From: Halegenticoccus soli
Lineage (GTDB): Archaea > Halobacteriota > Halobacteria > Halobacteriales > Haloferacaceae
Reading direction: 5' to 3'
Length of the DNA stretch: 64,000 nucleotides
Assembly: GCF_002844195.1 (NCBI RefSeq)
Contig: NZ_PEND01000004.1
Location: 372,001-436,000 of the forward strand
Shown: positions 1 through 8,190 of the stretch, in pieces
Layout of the letters: each line of letters begins with the position of its first letter
Position numbering within the stretch: the first letter of the stretch is position 1
Notes under the pieces: model-generated
The model's input: the letters and a program-made list of their open reading frames with translations, nothing else
Told to the model about the DNA's origin: nothing
Databases searched by the model: none
Made by a program: the position numbers and the translations under genes

Positions 1-50
1 ATCGAGGTCAGTCGCGGTGCGCCTCCGCCTCGGACCGCGGTGGCGTCGCC

Positions 51-746
51 CTACTTGGCGGGCGCTTCGATCCCCAACTCTTCGAGCAGCGTCTCCGCGG
101 CCGCCCGCGACGACTCCGGACCGCGACCCGTGATGAGGTCGCCGTCGACGGTGACGCTCGTGTCCGAATCGAGTTCGGCGTCCCAGTTGCCGCCGGCGGC
201 CTTCACCTCGTCTTCGACCCAGTAGGGGAGCTTCCGACCGTCGGGCATCCGGTCGTTCTCGTCGACGATCTCCTCCTCCCACTCGTTCGGGAAGCCCGTG
301 ACGTCCCGCTCGGAGACCACGTACTTGCCCTCCTCAGTGTGGGTGAACCCGAGGATCCCGACGGCGTGACAGAGGATCAGCGCCTTCCCCTCGTCGCCGG
401 AGACGGCGTCCGCGACCAGCTTCCGCGCGTGGCGGTCCTGGTTGACGTCCCACTCGGTGCCGTGGCCGCCGGGGAGGACGACCGCGTCGTAGTCGGCGGC
501 GTCGACCGTGGCGATCGGAACCGGGTCGTTCAGCCGCTCGTCGTTCTCGTGCACCTCCCGAACGCGCTCGGCGGTCTCCTCGCCGACGGTGTCGGGATCT
601 ATCGAGCGCTCGTCGACGACCGGCGGCGACCCGCTCGGGGTGGCGACCGTGATGTCGAACCCGGCCTCGTCGAGCGTCGTGAGCGGCTCGACGCACTCTT
701 CCCCCCAGTACCCCTCCTCGCTGACGACGAACAGTGCTGACGGCAT
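51..746 (-). CDS. DJ-1/PfpI family protein (class I glutamine amidotransferase-like)
   Basis: 231 aa. The nucleophile-elbow motif LCHAVG places Cys126 and His127 where DJ-1/PfpI/Hsp31 proteins have their catalytic cysteine, and Glu16/Glu17 in GYWGEE fit the conserved acidic partner. The family includes deglycases, chaperones and intracellular peptidases; which activity applies here cannot be told from sequence. No signal peptide, so cytoplasmic. The ATG at 746 is chosen because the protein then begins with the usual first strand (MPSALFVVSEEGYWG); a longer upstream reading is Arg/Pro-rich and unlike the family. A weak TATA-like TTTTCGG lies about 25-30 nt upstream, consistent with a leaderless transcript. 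It is monocistronic. Confidence 0.85.
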   Translation of the reverse strand: MPSALFVVSEEGYWGEECVEPLTTLDEAGFDITVATPSGSPPVVDERSIDPDTVGEETAERVREVHENDERLNDPVPIATVDAADYDAVVLPGGHGTEWDVNQDRHARKLVADAVSGDEGKALILCHAVGILGFTHTEEGKYVVSERDVTGFPNEWEEEIVDENDRMPDGRKLPYWVEDEVKAAGGNWDAELDSDTSVTVDGDLITGRGPESSRAAAETLLEELGIEAPAK

Positions 747-924
747 ACCCGTACGTTCACGCCGGCCGCCGAAAAGGCTCACGCCCGCGGAAGGTGACGC
801 GGGGCGGGTCGGACGCGGATCGGCGACAGGCAGGCGGCAGCGCGGCGGATCGCCGGTCGCGCGGGCGAAGAGCGGTCCGCGCGGGACGACCGACACCGCG
901 ATGCTCGCGCGACCCGCTCAGCTC

Positions 925-2301
925 TCAATCTTCGCGTCCGGGCAGCGGCTCGACGCCCTCGGATCGCCGCGAGCCGTCCAGGAGGTGGCAGGTCGCGGAC
1001 CAGCCGTCGTCGACGGCCGCGGCCCGCGGTCGGCGGCGCTCGCAGGGCGTCGAGAACTCCTTGGCCAGGAGCGCCGCGGCCCTGTCGGAGTCGCCGTCGA
1101 CGACGAGCCCGAGCGCCTCGGAGAGGACCGCCTCGGCGCGCTCGTCGGTCAGCGCCTCCGGGAGGTCGAACGCCCGTCGGATCGCCGCGCGCGCCTCGTC
1201 GGGCGGCGTCCCGGTCGCGCGCGCTCCGTCGGTAGCCCCCGCCGTCGCGGTCGACTGCGCGGCCGCGAGGTCGAGCGCGGATTCGCGGCCGACCTCGCCG
1301 CGGTCGAGCTTCGCTCTCAGGTCCATCACGCGCCGCCAGTGGACCTGCTCGAACTCGTAGCCGTCGGGCTGTACGATCTCCGGACAGCGGGTGTGGAACC
1401 GACAGCCCGACGGGGGGTCCGAGGGGCTCGGCACGTCGCCGGTCAGCTCGATCCCCCGACCGCGCTCCCGCGGGTCGGGGGTCGGGATCGACGACAGGAG
1501 CGCCCGCGTGTACGGGTGCTGCGGGTCGGCGAACAGCCGCTCCGTCGGGCCGACCTCGACGATCTCGCCGAGGTACATCACGGCGACGCGGTCGCACACC
1601 TCGCGGACGACGCTGAGGTTGTGGCTGATGAACACGACCGCGAGGTCGAACTCCTCCTGGAGCCGGCGCATCAGCGCCAGGATCTCGGCCTGGATCGACA
1701 CGTCGAGCGCCGACACGGGCTCGTCGGCGACGATCAGGTCCGGGTTGAGCACGAGCGCCCGCGCCAGCCCGATCCGCTGTTTCTGCCCGCCGGAGAACTC
1801 GTGGGGGTACCGGTCGACGTCGTCCGCGGAGAGGCCGACCCGCTCCAGGAGGTCCTGCGCGATCCGCCGCCGCCGGTCCCGATCGCGCATCCCGTGGATC
1901 CGGAGCGGCTCCGCGACGGACTCGCCGACGCTCATCCGCGGGTCGAAGCTGGAGGTCGGATCCTGGAAGATCATCTGCGCGCGGCGGCGGAACCGCTTGA
2001 GCTCCGCCTTCGACGCGGCGCTCACGTCCGCGCCGTCGAACAGGACCTCCCCGTCGGTCGGCTCTTCGAGCCGCAGCAGCGTCGTCGCGGCGGTCGACTT
2101 CCCGCAGCCGGACTCGCCGACGATGCCGAACGTCTCGCCGGGGTACACGTCGAAGCTGATCCCGTCGACCGCCCGGACGCGGCCGACCTCGCGCCGCAGC
2201 ACCCCCTCGGTGATCGGGTAGTGCTTTTTGAGACCGCGGACGCGCAACAGCGGTTCGCCGGATCGGTCCGCCGCCGGCGGTTCGTCGGGTCGGCCCGTCA
2301 C
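925..2301 (-). CDS. dppF: Peptide/nickel-type ABC transporter ATP-binding protein (DppF/OppF type)
   Basis: 458 aa nucleotide-binding subunit. Walker [10 protein letters not shown] is at residues 62-70, followed by the ABC signature FSGGQKQR and Walker B LIVADEP. The C-terminal oligopeptide HPY region starts with CRFHTRCP. This is the last gene of the five-gene importer and overlaps the preceding ATPase gene by 4 nt (ATGA). The family energises uptake of oligopeptides, dipeptides or nickel chelates across the cytoplasmic membrane; the substrate is not evident. The oddity is an insert of about 110 residues between CRFHTRCP and the closing Cys-rich end (PCERRRP to TCHLL), making it far longer than the usual 320-330 aa. 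Confidence 0.93.
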   Translation of the reverse strand: MTGRPDEPPAADRSGEPLLRVRGLKKHYPITEGVLRREVGRVRAVDGISFDVYPGETFGIVGESGCGKSTAATTLLRLEEPTDGEVLFDGADVSAASKAELKRFRRRAQMIFQDPTSSFDPRMSVGESVAEPLRIHGMRDRDRRRRIAQDLLERVGLSADDVDRYPHEFSGGQKQRIGLARALVLNPDLIVADEPVSALDVSIQAEILALMRRLQEEFDLAVVFISHNLSVVREVCDRVAVMYLGEIVEVGPTERLFADPQHPYTRALLSSIPTPDPRERGRGIELTGDVPSPSDPPSGCRFHTRCPEIVQPDGYEFEQVHWRRVMDLRAKLDRGEVGRESALDLAAAQSTATAGATDGARATGTPPDEARAAIRRAFDLPEALTDERAEAVLSEALGLVVDGDSDRAAALLAKEFSTPCERRRPRAAAVDDGWSATCHLLDGSRRSEGVEPLPGRED

Positions 2302-3353
2302 CGCCCGTCACCCCCGTCCGCTCGGCCGACGCCCTCGTTCGAGTCCGCGGCCCGCCGCTCGCGGATCGCGGACTCGTCGTAGCCGTCGTGGTAGTAGACG
2401 CACGAGACCTCGTGTCCTGGCGATCCAGCGGTCCCCATCGCCGGCTGGTCGCCGGCTCCGCACTCGTCGACCGCGTGTGGGCACCGGGGGTGGAACCGGC
2501 AGCCCGACGGCGGGTCCCGCGGATCCGGGAGCGCCCCCCCGAGCGGTCGCATCGCGCCGCCCCTGCCGGGGAGGCAGTCGAGCAGCGCCAGCGTGTAGGG
2601 GTGCGATGGGTTTTCGAGCACCTCGTACACCGTCCCCCGCTCCATCACCTTGCCGGCGTACATGACGACGACCCTGTCGGCGATCTCGGCGACGACGCCG
2701 AGGTCGTGGGTGATGAGGAGCACGCTCATCCCGAACTCCTCCTGGAGGTCGCACAGGAGCCGGAGGATCTGCGCCTGGATCGTCACGTCGAGCGCGGTCG
2801 TCGGCTCGTCGGCGATCAGGAGGTCCGGGTCGCAGGCGAGCGCCACGGCGATGACGACCCGCTGTTTCATCCCGCCGGAGAACTCGTGGGGGTAGTCGTC
2901 GAACCGCGCGGCGGCGTCGGGGATGCCGACCCGGTCGAGCAGGTCGATCGCCCGCTCGCGGGCCTCGCGCTTCCCCGCGTCGCGGTGCAGCCGGATCGCC
3001 TCGACGATCTGCCTGCCCACCGTGTGCATCGGGTGCAGCGCGCCCTGGGGGTTCTGGAAGACGTGGCCGATCCGGCCGCCGCGGTACTCCCGGAGCTCGC
3101 GGTCCGAAAGCGACAGGAGGTCGACGCCGTCGAAGACGACCTCGCCCCCGACGATCTCCCCCGGCGGCATCGGGATCAGCCGCGTGATCGACTCGCTGGC
3201 GACGGTCTTGCCCGACCCCGATTCGCCGACGACGCAGACGGTCTCGCCGCGGCGGACGTCGAAGCTCACGCCGTCGACCGCGCGGATCGTTCCGGCGTCC
3301 GTGCGGAAGTACGTTCGGAGATCCCTGACCGACAGGAGCGGTTCGTCCCCCAT
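2298..3353 (-). CDS. dppD: Peptide/nickel-type ABC transporter ATP-binding protein (DppD/OppD type)
   Basis: 351 aa, standard family length. Walker A GESGSGKT lies at residues 43-50, with signature FSGGMKQR, Walker B LLIADEP, and a C-terminal HPY segment with four cysteines ([14 protein letters not shown] and a later SC). It pairs with the DppF-type ATPase downstream as the asymmetric ATPase dimer of the importer. The start at 3353 follows the permease stop by 2 nt and gives the typical N-terminus [13 protein letters not shown]. The same frame stays open far upstream inside the permease gene, but that part is antisense-like, Arg-rich sequence and is not used. Confidence 0.93.
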   Translation of the reverse strand: MGDEPLLSVRDLRTYFRTDAGTIRAVDGVSFDVRRGETVCVVGESGSGKTVASESITRLIPMPPGEIVGGEVVFDGVDLLSLSDRELREYRGGRIGHVFQNPQGALHPMHTVGRQIVEAIRLHRDAGKREARERAIDLLDRVGIPDAAARFDDYPHEFSGGMKQRVVIAVALACDPDLLIADEPTTALDVTIQAQILRLLCDLQEEFGMSVLLITHDLGVVAEIADRVVVMYAGKVMERGTVYEVLENPSHPYTLALLDCLPGRGGAMRPLGGALPDPRDPPSGCRFHPRCPHAVDECGAGDQPAMGTAGSPGHEVSCVYYHDGYDESAIRERRAADSNEGVGRADGGDGR

Positions 3354-3355
3354 CG

Positions 3356-4519
3356 TCACACCTCCGACCGCGGATCGAGCGCGTCGCGGAGCGCGTCGCC
3401 GAGGAAGTTGAACGCCAGCACCGTGAAGAACAGGAACACGCCCGGCACCGTCGAGATCCACCACGCGCCGGCGAGTTCGCCCCGGCCGTCGGCGATCGTC
3501 TGCCCCCACGAGAACGTCGTGGGGTCGCCGAGGCCGAGGAACGACAGCCCCGCCTCCGCGAGGATGAGGAAGGGGATGGTGAGCGTCGCGGCCGTGATCA
3601 CGGTGTTCGACACGTTCGGGATGACGTGCCGGCGGAGGATCCACGCCTTGCTCGCGCCGGCGTTCTCCGCGGCCCTGATGTACTCCTCCTCGCTGCGCTG
3701 GAGCGCCTCGCTCCTGACGAGCCGCGCGACGCCGCCCCAGCTCAGGAGGCCGAACACGAGGATCATCAGGAACAGGCTCCCGCCGTACAGGTAGACGATC
3801 AGGATGAAGAGGAAGAACGTCGGCACCGTGAGCAGCAGGTCGACGAAGCGCATCGACACCTCGTCCACCAGGCCGCCGAACAGCGCGGCGCTCGTGCCGA
3901 CCGCGGTCCCGACGACGACGATGATCGCCGTCGCGATGAGCCCCACCTGCATGCTCACCTCCATGCCGAAGACGAGCAGGTGCAGCATGTCGTGGCCCTG
4001 CGCGTTGGTGCCGAGCGGGTACTGCCACGTGCCGTGGCACATCCCGTTCACGACTTCGCCGGCGCAGGTCGTCGGCACGTCAGCGGCGACGCTCGTGAAC
4101 ACCGGCGGCTGTCTCCGCGCCAGCAGGTCCAGTTCGGGTCGCGGCAGGAACGTCGGGCCGACCGTCCCGACCGCGAAGACGACGGCCAGGTAGCCGAGGC
4201 TGATCACCGCGGCTGTGTTCCGCTTGAACTGCCGCCAGTAGTGTCTCGTCATCCGCGGATCGTCGTACAGCGGCAGGACGACGTAGAAGGTCCCGAGGAG
4301 CAGCGTCAGCCGGAACAGCCAGTCCAGCGGGGCCGGATCGCCGAGGAGCGGGAGCGGACCGCCGACCGCGACGTCGGCGGCGACGCCGAGGGCGAACGCG
4401 GCCATCGCCCCCAGGAACGCCGTCTGTCGCCGGGAGAGGCCGCCGAACTCCGATTCGAGCGCGTCCCAGTCGACGCGCTCGAACGAGGCGTCGTCCGAGG
4501 GTTTCGCGTCCGTCGCCAT
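3356..4519 (-). CDS. dppC: Peptide/nickel-type ABC transporter permease (DppC type)
   Basis: 387 aa inner-membrane permease. The N-terminal part has an extra cytoplasmic and membrane segment (about residues 1-115) before the DppC-like core, which contains the EAA-type loop RLVRSEALQRSEEEYIRAAENAGAS region followed by the conserved SFLGLGDP. About six or more transmembrane segments are apparent. The extracellular segment between the first two core helices holds a CAGEVVNGMCHGTWQYPLG stretch with two cysteines, as in haloarchaeal relatives. The gene starts within the stop of the upstream permease (TGATG, 1 nt overlap), so the two are translationally coupled. Confidence 0.92.
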   Translation of the reverse strand: MATDAKPSDDASFERVDWDALESEFGGLSRRQTAFLGAMAAFALGVAADVAVGGPLPLLGDPAPLDWLFRLTLLLGTFYVVLPLYDDPRMTRHYWRQFKRNTAAVISLGYLAVVFAVGTVGPTFLPRPELDLLARRQPPVFTSVAADVPTTCAGEVVNGMCHGTWQYPLGTNAQGHDMLHLLVFGMEVSMQVGLIATAIIVVVGTAVGTSAALFGGLVDEVSMRFVDLLLTVPTFFLFILIVYLYGGSLFLMILVFGLLSWGGVARLVRSEALQRSEEEYIRAAENAGASKAWILRRHVIPNVSNTVITAATLTIPFLILAEAGLSFLGLGDPTTFSWGQTIADGRGELAGAWWISTVPGVFLFFTVLAFNFLGDALRDALDPRSEV

Positions 4520-5490
4520 CAGCGATCACCGTAGTCGATCCGCGGGTCGAGCACCGTGTAGGCGATGTCCTGGACGAGGTTGCCGACGATCGCCACGAAC
4601 ACGGGGATCAGGGTCGTCGCGAGCACGAGCGCGGTGTCGTTCTGGGTGATGGCGCGGTAGCTCAACAGCCCGAGCCCGGGGATCTGGAACACGACCTCCG
4701 TCAGGTACGACGCGACGAACAGCAGCCCGAGGATGTCCGCGACGAGGATCGTCGAGATCGGCACCGACGCCGCGCGGAAGATGTGGCGGATGACGCGCCA
4801 CTCGCTCGCGCCCTTCGCGCGGGCCGTCTTGACGAAGTCCGCGTGGACGTACTCCAGCGACTCCGCCCGGGCGTACCGCATCTGGCTCGCGATCGCGGCG
4901 GTGCTGAGCACGATCACGGGCAGCACGAGCTGCTTCGCGTTCGCCAGCGTCCACACCCCGTGGCTCGTGTCGTAGTACGACGGAAACCACCCGAGGTGGA
5001 CGGCGAAGAGCAGGATGAGCATGATGCCGAACCAGAAGTTCGGGATGCTCACGCCGAAGAAGGCGAGGAACGTCCCGGCGTAGTCCGCCTTCGTGTACTG
5101 GTGGGTCGCCGAGTACAGGCCGATGCCGATGCCCGCGACGACCGAGAGGACCGTGGCCGGAATCCCGTACATCAGCGAGTAGGGGTAGGCGTCGGCGACC
5201 GCCTCGATCGCGGGCTGCGAGCGCGTGTGCGACCAGCCCCAGTCGCCGGTGACCATCCCGATCATGTACTCCTTGTAGCGGTCGAACAGCGGCCCGTCCT
5301 TTCCGGTGACCCGCTGGTACGTCTCCCGCGCCTCGTCCGCGCTGGCCCCCTCCTGGGCCTGCTGGAACGCGAACTGCGCCTGCTGGGCGTCCGGTGTGAC
5401 GGCGAGGAGGCCGAACGTCAGCGACAGCATGACGAACGTCGCCACGAGGGCCCACGCGACCCGCTGTGCGACGTACAATCCCATGCCCAT
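4519..5490 (-). CDS. dppB: Peptide/nickel-type ABC transporter permease (DppB type)
   Basis: 323 aa. The N-terminus YVAQRVAWALVATFVMLSL is the typical DppB first helix (RR..WA...F), and the central loop RYARAESLEYVHADFVKTARAKG is the EAA motif that contacts the ATPases. About six transmembrane helices. It forms the translocation pore with the DppC-type permease. It begins 6 nt after the stop of the substrate-binding protein gene and overlaps dppC by 1 nt. Two start codons are possible (MGMGL); the first is used here. Confidence 0.92.
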   Translation of the reverse strand: MGMGLYVAQRVAWALVATFVMLSLTFGLLAVTPDAQQAQFAFQQAQEGASADEARETYQRVTGKDGPLFDRYKEYMIGMVTGDWGWSHTRSQPAIEAVADAYPYSLMYGIPATVLSVVAGIGIGLYSATHQYTKADYAGTFLAFFGVSIPNFWFGIMLILLFAVHLGWFPSYYDTSHGVWTLANAKQLVLPVIVLSTAAIASQMRYARAESLEYVHADFVKTARAKGASEWRVIRHIFRAASVPISTILVADILGLLFVASYLTEVVFQIPGLGLLSYRAITQNDTALVLATTLIPVFVAIVGNLVQDIAYTVLDPRIDYGDR

Positions 5491-5496
5491 TGTGTC

Positions 5497-7311
5497 TCAC
5501 TGATCGACGTACTCGTAGTCGTCCAGCGCCTCGTCGATCAGCTGCTTCGCCCTGGCGTAGCTGTGGCTGTCGCCGACGCCGGTCCGCGTGACCTTCGAGT
5601 TGTCGAACCAGTCGGACCACTCGGGCTGGTAGGTGTGCGCGGGCGTCACGTAGCCGCGGTTGATCTGCTCGGCGATGGCCTTCTTGTTGATGGCGTAGGC
5701 GAACGCCCGTCGGACCTCGGGCTCCCGGAACGGCTCCCAGCCGTTCGCGCGCTGGTTGTACGCGAGGACGGAGATGTACGGCGTGGGCGACAGCGTGACG
5801 TTCACGTTATTCATGTCCTTGAACTTGTCCGCCTTCTCCGACGGCAGCTCCGCCTGGGTGATCTCGCCGGTTTCGAGCGCCGAGAGCTGCGTGCTCTCCT
5901 CGCTGAACACCTGGTAGGCGTAGCGCTCGAACAGCGGCGCGTTCTCGTACCCTTCGACCTCGCGGAGGTAGTAGTCGTCGTTGCGGACGGCGCGGAAGCG
6001 CGACTCGCGCTCCCACGACTCGTATTTGTACGGCCCGAGGTTGCCGGTGTACGCGAGCGTCCGCACCTCCTCGTCCTTGTTCAGCCCTTCCCCGTCCTGT
6101 TCTTCGACGTAGGGCTCGATCAGCTCCTTCGGCATGCAGTACGCGCCCCACATGATCGGCTTCCGGGGGAAGTCCGGGTCCACCTCGGGCAGGCGCACCT
6201 CGAAGGTGAACTCGCCGGTCTGTTCGACCGGGATGGGTTCCTCCCCGGCGAACCAGTCGCCGCGGTTCGTGTCGCCGGCCCAGTTCTCCTCGGCCTGGCG
6301 GACCTCCGTGATGAAGTACACCCAGTCCTCGGCGGTCATCTGGCCGTAGGGATCGCTCCACCGGAGGTTCTCGCGGAGCTTGAACTCGTACGTCTGTTTG
6401 TCCTCGGTGTTGATCGCCTCGACCCACCGCGGCTCGACCTCCATGTTCGAGTTGACGGTGTACGCCCCGTCCATCGTCAGTCCGACGCGGAGACTGGAGG
6501 GTTCGTCGCTGATCTGGACGAAGTTGAGCGTCGAGGCGTCGGTCGTCTCGCCGTGGATGTACTCGCCCCGCGGCGAGGAGGCGCTCCCCTCGAAGTGCCA
6601 CTTCTGGTAGTCCCACCCGAAGTTGAAGCCGGTTTCCGTGTGCTTCACGTCGGAGCGGAACCCCCAGATGTCGTCGCCGAAGCCGATCATCCCGAACGGC
6701 TGGTCCTCGCTGATGAAGCCGAACAGGTCGGCGAACCCCGCCTGTCGCTTCTGCGCGTCCGTCTCCTGGGCCAGTTCGTCGATCTCGGCCGCGACGTCGC
6801 GGTCGCCGCTCGGGCGGTAGCCGTAGAAGTTGATGGTCGCGCGGTCGGTCTTCCGCTCGTCGATGAAGAAGGGCGCGATGGAGGTCGGGGTCATCGGGTA
6901 GGTGTTGAAGCCGATCCCCCAGAGCAGGTCCCACGGCTCGGCGCTGACCGACTCGTCGCGGTCGCCGCCGTTGAACGTCGCCTCGCCCCCCTCGGGTTTG
7001 TTCGACGCGTAGCGGTCGAGGAGCGTGTTGAACGGGGCGGAGTCGAACTCGACGCCGATCCCGATCTTGCCCAGCTCCTGTTTCATGAACTGGGCGGTCG
7101 TCTTGCCGGTCTCGGTCCCCGTCCGGTAGACGAACTTCAGCGTGACCGGCTCGCCGTCGGGGCCGACGAGCGTGTTTCCGAGGTCGTCGTCCTCCCCGTC
7201 GCCGCCCCCGTCGTTGCCCGCACAGCCCGCGAGACCCGCGACCCCGCCCGCCGCGACGATCTTCATCATCCCGCGCCTATCAGTCATCCAAGCATTGTCG
7301 CCAAATGGCAT
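5497..7311 (-). CDS. ABC transporter substrate-binding lipoprotein (peptide/nickel SBP_bac_5 family)
   Basis: 604 aa extracytoplasmic binding protein and first gene of the importer operon. The N-terminus has a Tat-like DRRGMMKI followed by a hydrophobic stretch and the lipobox LAGC (Cys30), then a Gly/Asp-rich linker, the usual haloarchaeal tether. The rest resembles family 5 solute-binding proteins, for example YKYESWERESRF, RNDDYY and VRRAFAYAINKKAIAEQIN. Length is at the upper end of the family. An internal ATG at 7287 (MTDRRG) would also give an intact signal, but the TATA box spacing favours 7311. Substrate unknown (oligopeptide, dipeptide, opine or metal chelate). Confidence 0.92.
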   Translation of the reverse strand: MPFGDNAWMTDRRGMMKIVAAGGVAGLAGCAGNDGGGDGEDDDLGNTLVGPDGEPVTLKFVYRTGTETGKTTAQFMKQELGKIGIGVEFDSAPFNTLLDRYASNKPEGGEATFNGGDRDESVSAEPWDLLWGIGFNTYPMTPTSIAPFFIDERKTDRATINFYGYRPSGDRDVAAEIDELAQETDAQKRQAGFADLFGFISEDQPFGMIGFGDDIWGFRSDVKHTETGFNFGWDYQKWHFEGSASSPRGEYIHGETTDASTLNFVQISDEPSSLRVGLTMDGAYTVNSNMEVEPRWVEAINTEDKQTYEFKLRENLRWSDPYGQMTAEDWVYFITEVRQAEENWAGDTNRGDWFAGEEPIPVEQTGEFTFEVRLPEVDPDFPRKPIMWGAYCMPKELIEPYVEEQDGEGLNKDEEVRTLAYTGNLGPYKYESWERESRFRAVRNDDYYLREVEGYENAPLFERYAYQVFSEESTQLSALETGEITQAELPSEKADKFKDMNNVNVTLSPTPYISVLAYNQRANGWEPFREPEVRRAFAYAINKKAIAEQINRGYVTPAHTYQPEWSDWFDNSKVTRTGVGDSHSYARAKQLIDEALDDYEYVDQ

Positions 7312-7331
7312 GTTACCTGTGATCGACTACC

Positions 7332-7342
7332 TAAGTAAATAA
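7332..7342 (-). promoter_or_regulatory. TATA box of the peptide-type ABC importer operon
   Basis: On the minus strand the AT-rich stretch TTATTTACTTA is centred about 26 nt upstream of the ATG at 7311, the spacing expected for a haloarchaeal TATA box of a leaderless transcript. Confidence 0.6.
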
Positions 7343-7350
7343 TCTTCGAT

Positions 7351-7372
7351 CGGTGAAACCCTGATTTCACCG
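7351..7372. promoter_or_regulatory. Inverted repeat upstream of the importer TATA box (putative operator)
   Basis: Perfect 8-bp arms CGGTGAAA and TTTCACCG separated by 6 bp. It lies about 9 bp upstream of the TATA element of the importer operon, where a regulator could touch the BRE/TATA complex. The regulator is unknown. Confidence 0.45.
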
Positions 7373-7423
7373 TTCGTCGGGGCTTGGTTACGGGGACGAC
7401 GTGAGAGAAAGCGTAAACGTCGA

Positions 7424-7455
7424 GCCGAATCGCGCCGTGGGCGGCGCGATTCGGC
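7424..7455 (-). terminator. Strong hairpin downstream of the phosphoribosyltransferase gene
   Basis: Perfect 13-bp stem (GCCGAATCGCGCC with GGCGCGATTCGGC) and a 6-nt loop, 63 nt past the stop of the minus-strand hpt gene. Read on the minus strand it is followed by a moderately T-rich TTTACGCTTTCTCTC. It could end or stabilise the hpt transcript. Haloarchaeal termination mainly uses T-tracts, so this role is only likely. Confidence 0.4.
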
Positions 7456-7518
7456 GAGAAGGGACGCGGGTCTTCGTCGGCGGGAGACGGGGGAGCGGGG
7501 GACCGGGGAAGAGCGATC

Positions 7519-8085
7519 CTATCCGTCGCCGTGCTCGTCGACGATGATCACTTCGCCGTCCTCGACGGTGACGTTGATGAGCGTCTTCACGTCGTAGTCG
7601 GTGTCGTCGAGTTCGTTCGGCCCGGCCTTCTTGATGACGGCGACCACGTCGACGATGTCCGCGCCGATCTCCGACAGCGCGTCGAGCACCGCCTTCATCG
7701 TGCCGCCGGTGCTGAGCACGTCGTCGAGCACGAGCACCCGGTCGCCCTCGCCCACGTCGTTGATGTACATCTCGCCCTCGGAGTAGCCGGTCTGCTGCGA
7801 GAGGGCGACCTCGCCGTCGAGGCCGTACTGCCGCTTGCGGATGACGACGAGCGGGATGTCCGTCATGAGCGAGACGGCCGTCGAGATGTGGATCCCCATC
7901 GCCGCGGGGGTGACGATCTTGTCGACGTTCTCCAGCTCCGCCTTCCGGATGATCTTGATGACGATCTCGCGGAGGAGGCCGGGTTCCAGCATCGGGACCC
8001 CGTCGCTGATCGGGTGGACGAAGTACTCGTACTCGCCTTTCTCGATGATCGGGGCCTCGAGCAGCGATCGCTGCAACTGGTCCAT
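7519..8085 (-). CDS. hpt: Purine phosphoribosyltransferase (hypoxanthine/guanine type)
   Basis: 188 aa. The PRPP-binding motif [13 protein letters not shown] is at about residues 117-129, and the N-terminal half ([13 protein letters not shown]) matches archaeal HGPRTase-like proteins. The reaction is purine base plus PRPP to the nucleoside monophosphate, i.e. purine salvage in the cytoplasm. Haloarchaeal members are closer in fold to adenine PRTases, so adenine or hypoxanthine/guanine preference is not fixed by sequence. The ATG at 8085 is chosen because [12 protein letters not shown] is the typical start and a TTTTAT box lies about 25 nt upstream, giving a leaderless transcript. Confidence 0.88.
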   Translation of the reverse strand: MDQLQRSLLEAPIIEKGEYEYFVHPISDGVPMLEPGLLREIVIKIIRKAELENVDKIVTPAAMGIHISTAVSLMTDIPLVVIRKRQYGLDGEVALSQQTGYSEGEMYINDVGEGDRVLVLDDVLSTGGTMKAVLDALSEIGADIVDVVAVIKKAGPNELDDTDYDVKTLINVTVEDGEVIIVDEHGDG

Positions 8086-8190
8086 GTCGCCCCTACCGTG
8101 GGTCCCCCATAAAAGATGGCGGTTCGGCCCACCCGCGCGGGTGGATCCCACGGGGCGCGGCGGCGATCGACGGCCGGTCGGGGCCGGCGC

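Noticed and set aside
508-2382. Long plus-strand open frame opposite the DJ-1 and dppF genes
   Set aside because: Arg/Asp-rich composition without motifs; both genes on the other strand have clear family motifs.
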